Shown here: positions 6,884-9,679 of the stretch, piece after piece
Position numbering within the stretch: position 1 is the first letter of the stretch
Layout of the letters: every line of letters starts with the position of its first letter
NCBI GenBank assembly: GCA_902810755.1
Contig: CADDYT010000200.1
Location: 1 to 9,679 of the forward strand
Reading direction: 5' to 3'
Length of the DNA stretch: 9,679 bases
DNA from: Chloroflexota bacterium
GTDB lineage: Bacteria > Chloroflexota > Ktedonobacteria > Ktedonobacterales > Ktedonobacteraceae
Translations under genes and position numbers: made by a program
The notes under the pieces: model-generated
What the model was told of the DNA's origin: nothing
The model's database searches: none
What the model saw: the letters and a program-made list of their open reading frames with translations, nothing else

Positions 6884-6910
6884 GTTATCGAAACTGTAAC
6901 ACTCCATAAG

Positions 6911-6932
6911 GTCGCTGTCGTGAGGCAGCGAC
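6911..6932 (+). other. Hairpin just before the T-box motif (Stem III-like)
   Basis: GTCGCTG (6911-6917) pairs with CAGCGAC (6926-6932) over an 8-base loop and abuts the T-box motif at 6933. T-box leaders normally carry Stem III at this point, so it is read as that stem. Confidence 0.65.
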
Positions 6933-6960
6933 AAATCAGGGTGGTACCGCGAAACCTGTG

Positions 6961-6993
6961 AACCCTCGCCCCTGCCAGGGAGAGGGTTTTTTT
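6961..6993 (+). terminator. Intrinsic terminator of the T-box
   Basis: AACCCTC (6961-6967) pairs with GAGGGTT (6982-6988), with an inner CCCT (6970-6973) / AGGG (6977-6980) stem, followed by a run of seven T (6987-6993). Its 5' strand is the one taken by the T-box antiterminator. It ends 46 bases before the metX start. Confidence 0.92.
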
Positions 6994-7026
6994 GCGCTCA
7001 TTTTTTCGTCAGTCAGTCAATCAGAG

Positions 7027-7034
7027 AAAGGAGG
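7027..7034 (+). promoter_or_regulatory. Ribosome binding site that fixes the metX start
   Basis: AAAGGAGG lies 5 bases before the ATG at 7040. The reading frame is open back to a TTG at 6992, but that start lies within the T-run of the terminator and has no binding site, so it is rejected. Confidence 0.8.
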
Positions 7035-7039
7035 ATGCA

Positions 7040-8212
7040 ATGGCGACCAGTATTGAGCGAACAGAGCAGGGTGGGCCGACGCGGGGAGCGCGACCGGCAA
7101 CTGGCAGAGCAGTCCCTGTCGGCATGCAGACGTACACATTTGAGCGGCTGCCATTGCAGCGCGGCGGCGACTTCGGCCCCATCACGCTGGCCTATGAGAC
7201 GTGGGGGGCGCTCAACGCGGAGGGAGACAACGCCATCCTGATTACCCACGCCCTCACCGGCAGCGCCCACGCTCATGATGTGGAGCGGCCCGATGACCCG
7301 AAGGCTGCATGGTGGAATCCTCTCATCGGCCCCGGTCGGCCCTTCGATACGTCGCGCTATTTTGTCATCTGCTCGAATATTCTGGGTGGTTGTTATGGTA
7401 GCACGGGGCCATCATCGTTCGACCCGGCGACGGGCCGACCGTATGGCATGCGTTTTCCGCTGATTACCATTCGCGATATGGTGGACGCGCAACGCGTGCT
7501 GCTCGACCATCTGGGCGTGCGCTCGCTGGCGATGGTAGCCGGTGGCTCCATCGGCGGGCAGCAGGCGCTGGAATGGGCTGTGCGCTATCCCGACATGGTG
7601 CGCAAGGCGGCGGTGGTGGCGGCGACGGCGGCGCTGACAGCTCAGGGTATTGCCTTCAGCGAAGTGCAGCGCCAGGCCATTATGGCCGATCCGCGCTGGC
7701 AGGGCGGCGATTACGCCCCCGGTGAGGGGCCGCGCGCGGGGCTGGCGATTGCGCGCATGCTGGCGATGATTACCTATCAGAGCGAAGAGTCGATGGAACT
7801 GCGCTTCACGCGCAATCGCAACCCGGAGCGTTTTACCCGGGCTCCGTCACCCGGTAACGTACCTGATCTTGGGGAGCGTTTCGATGTAGAAAACTACCTC
7901 TACTATCAGGGAGAATTGCTGGTGCGGCGCTTTGACGCCAACAGCTACCTGTATATCAGTCGGGCGATGGATCTCTACGATGTGAGCGAAGGCTTCCCAT
8001 CGCTGGAAGCGGCGCTGAGCCGTATACGCAGCAAGGCCCTCTTCGTCGGCATTCGTTCGGATTTCCTCTTCCCTGCCGCGCGCGTGCGCTGGCTGGCCGA
8101 ACAGGTCAGGTCGCTGGGTGGTGACGCGACCTACGTTGAACTGGATTCACCACACGGTCACGACGCCTTCCTCAAGGAATGGGAGCAGATGGCCGCCGCC
8201 CTGAATTTTTAA
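7040..8212 (+). CDS. metX: Homoserine O-acetyltransferase (MetX)
   Basis: The 390-residue alpha/beta-hydrolase-fold enzyme transfers an acyl group, normally acetyl from acetyl-CoA, to the hydroxyl of L-homoserine in the cytoplasm, activating it for sulfur incorporation. Family blocks are HALTGSAHA (70-78), the nucleophile elbow AGGSIGG with S170, SDFLFP with D341, and SPHGHDAFL with H374; these form the Ser-Asp-His triad. The length is normal for the family. Some MetX-family enzymes use succinyl-CoA and the sequence was not enough to decide, though pairing with metY favours acetyl. It is the first gene after the SAM-I riboswitch and T-box, with metY 72 bases downstream and no terminator between, so both are probably controlled as one operon. 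Confidence 0.93.
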   Translation: MATSIERTEQGGPTRGARPATGRAVPVGMQTYTFERLPLQRGGDFGPITLAYETWGALNAEGDNAILITHALTGSAHAHDVERPDDPKAAWWNPLIGPGRPFDTSRYFVICSNILGGCYGSTGPSSFDPATGRPYGMRFPLITIRDMVDAQRVLLDHLGVRSLAMVAGGSIGGQQALEWAVRYPDMVRKAAVVAATAALTAQGIAFSEVQRQAIMADPRWQGGDYAPGEGPRAGLAIARMLAMITYQSEESMELRFTRNRNPERFTRAPSPGNVPDLGERFDVENYLYYQGELLVRRFDANSYLYISRAMDLYDVSEGFPSLEAALSRIRSKALFVGIRSDFLFPAARVRWLAEQVRSLGGDATYVELDSPHGHDAFLKEWEQMAAALNF

Positions 8213-8242
8213 GGGGCTTTATTGAATTGTTCATATGTTTAG

Positions 8243-9607
<1,365 letters not shown>

Positions 9608-9633
9608 CGGAGATGGAGGGTACAACCAGACCA

Positions 9634-9679
9634 GGGGTGGCCCTGAAGTCTGGGGAGCCGTCGTATATAGTAGGGCCAC
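9634..9679. repeat. Third copy of the palindromic repeat, cut by the window end
   Basis: GGGGTGGCCCT (9634-9644) and CGTATATAGTAGGGCCAC (9662-9679) match the left arm and right arm of the M23 element; the latter is identical to 1713-1730 over 18 bases. GTGGCCCT (9637-9644) pairs with AGGGCCAC (9672-9679). CTGGGGA in the centre (9650-9656) also matches 1701-1707. The rest lies outside the window. It follows metY by 26 bases and could affect the 3' end of the met transcript. Confidence 0.8.

Larger units (their letters stand above)
6508..6993 (+). ncRNA. Methionine-specific T-box leader, enlarged by a repeat insertion
   Basis: Stem I is recognisable. GAGG (6518-6521) pairs with CCTC (6597-6600), and AACG (6529-6532) with CGTT (6585-6588). 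They bound a specifier loop with the AGTA (6525-6528) / GAA (6589-6591) loop-E pattern. The specifier codon read next to the lower helix is ATG (6593-6595), followed by the usual purine A6596: methionine. The distal part has GCGAGCCGGGG and GATGAGAA. The T-box sequence AAATCAGGGTGGTACCGCG is at 6933-6951; its TGGT (6942-6945) can pair with an ACCA tRNA end, which fits the A discriminator base of tRNA-Met. AGGGT (6938-6942) pairs with ACCCT (6962-6966) in the antiterminator. Uncharged tRNA-Met should allow read-through into metX. The span between Stem I and the T-box motif, about 320 nt, is far above usual because of the repeat DNA at about 6724-6883. Confidence 0.92.

Noticed and set aside
6631..6909. 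A 92-codon open frame on the plus strand between Stem I and the T-box motif
   Set aside because: It lies wholly inside a structured leader, has no ribosome binding site and is made of repeat-coded Gly/Arg/Pro/Trp residues. It is an artefact of GC-rich DNA.

Overview
The window looks like chromosomal DNA of a GC-rich, Gram-positive-type bacterium. The best guess is a member of the Chloroflexota, probably class Ktedonobacteria. This rests on a SAM-I riboswitch and a T-box sharing one leader, strong AAGGAGG-type ribosome binding sites, large secreted proteins built from M23, NBR1-like and beta-sandwich repeats, and GC-rich palindromic repeats that invade both coding and leader DNA. There is no rRNA or marker gene, so the taxonomic call is inference.

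Layout. (1) 1-211 is a non-coding upstream region with several small palindromes. (2) 212-5157 is a probable two-gene operon: a secreted TolB-like beta-propeller protein, then a very large membrane-anchored M23 (lysostaphin-type) peptidase. The peptidase carries a golvesin-like domain, two NBR1-like Ig domains and four C-terminal repeats. Its cytoplasmic N-terminal tail is coded by a repeat element: 12-bp tandem repeats, a perfect 32-bp inverted repeat and a 48-bp tandem duplication. (3) 5280-5543 codes for a small two-helix membrane protein of the PLDc_N type. It converges on 6021-5608 (minus strand), a pyrimidine-dimer DNA glycosylase-type (Pyr_excise / MSMEG_6728) protein, with a shared hairpin terminator between them. 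(4) 6208-9607 is a methionine biosynthesis unit: a strong promoter, a SAM-I riboswitch with terminator, a methionine-specific T-box with a second terminator, then metX and metY. (5) 9634-9679 is the start of another copy of the repeat, cut by the window end.

How the parts work together. MetX acylates homoserine and MetY uses the O-acylhomoserine plus sulfide to make homocysteine, the precursor of methionine. Two RNA sensors stand in series on one transcript. The first should stop transcription when SAM is plentiful; the second should stop it when tRNA-Met is charged. Full expression therefore needs low SAM and uncharged tRNA-Met together. The T-box leader is unusual because about 160-210 nt of repeat DNA lies inside the loop of a helix between Stem I and the antiterminator. 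The same repeat family sits in frame inside the M23 peptidase gene and beyond metY, so one element has been tolerated in a coding region, a riboregulator and an intergenic region within 8 kb.
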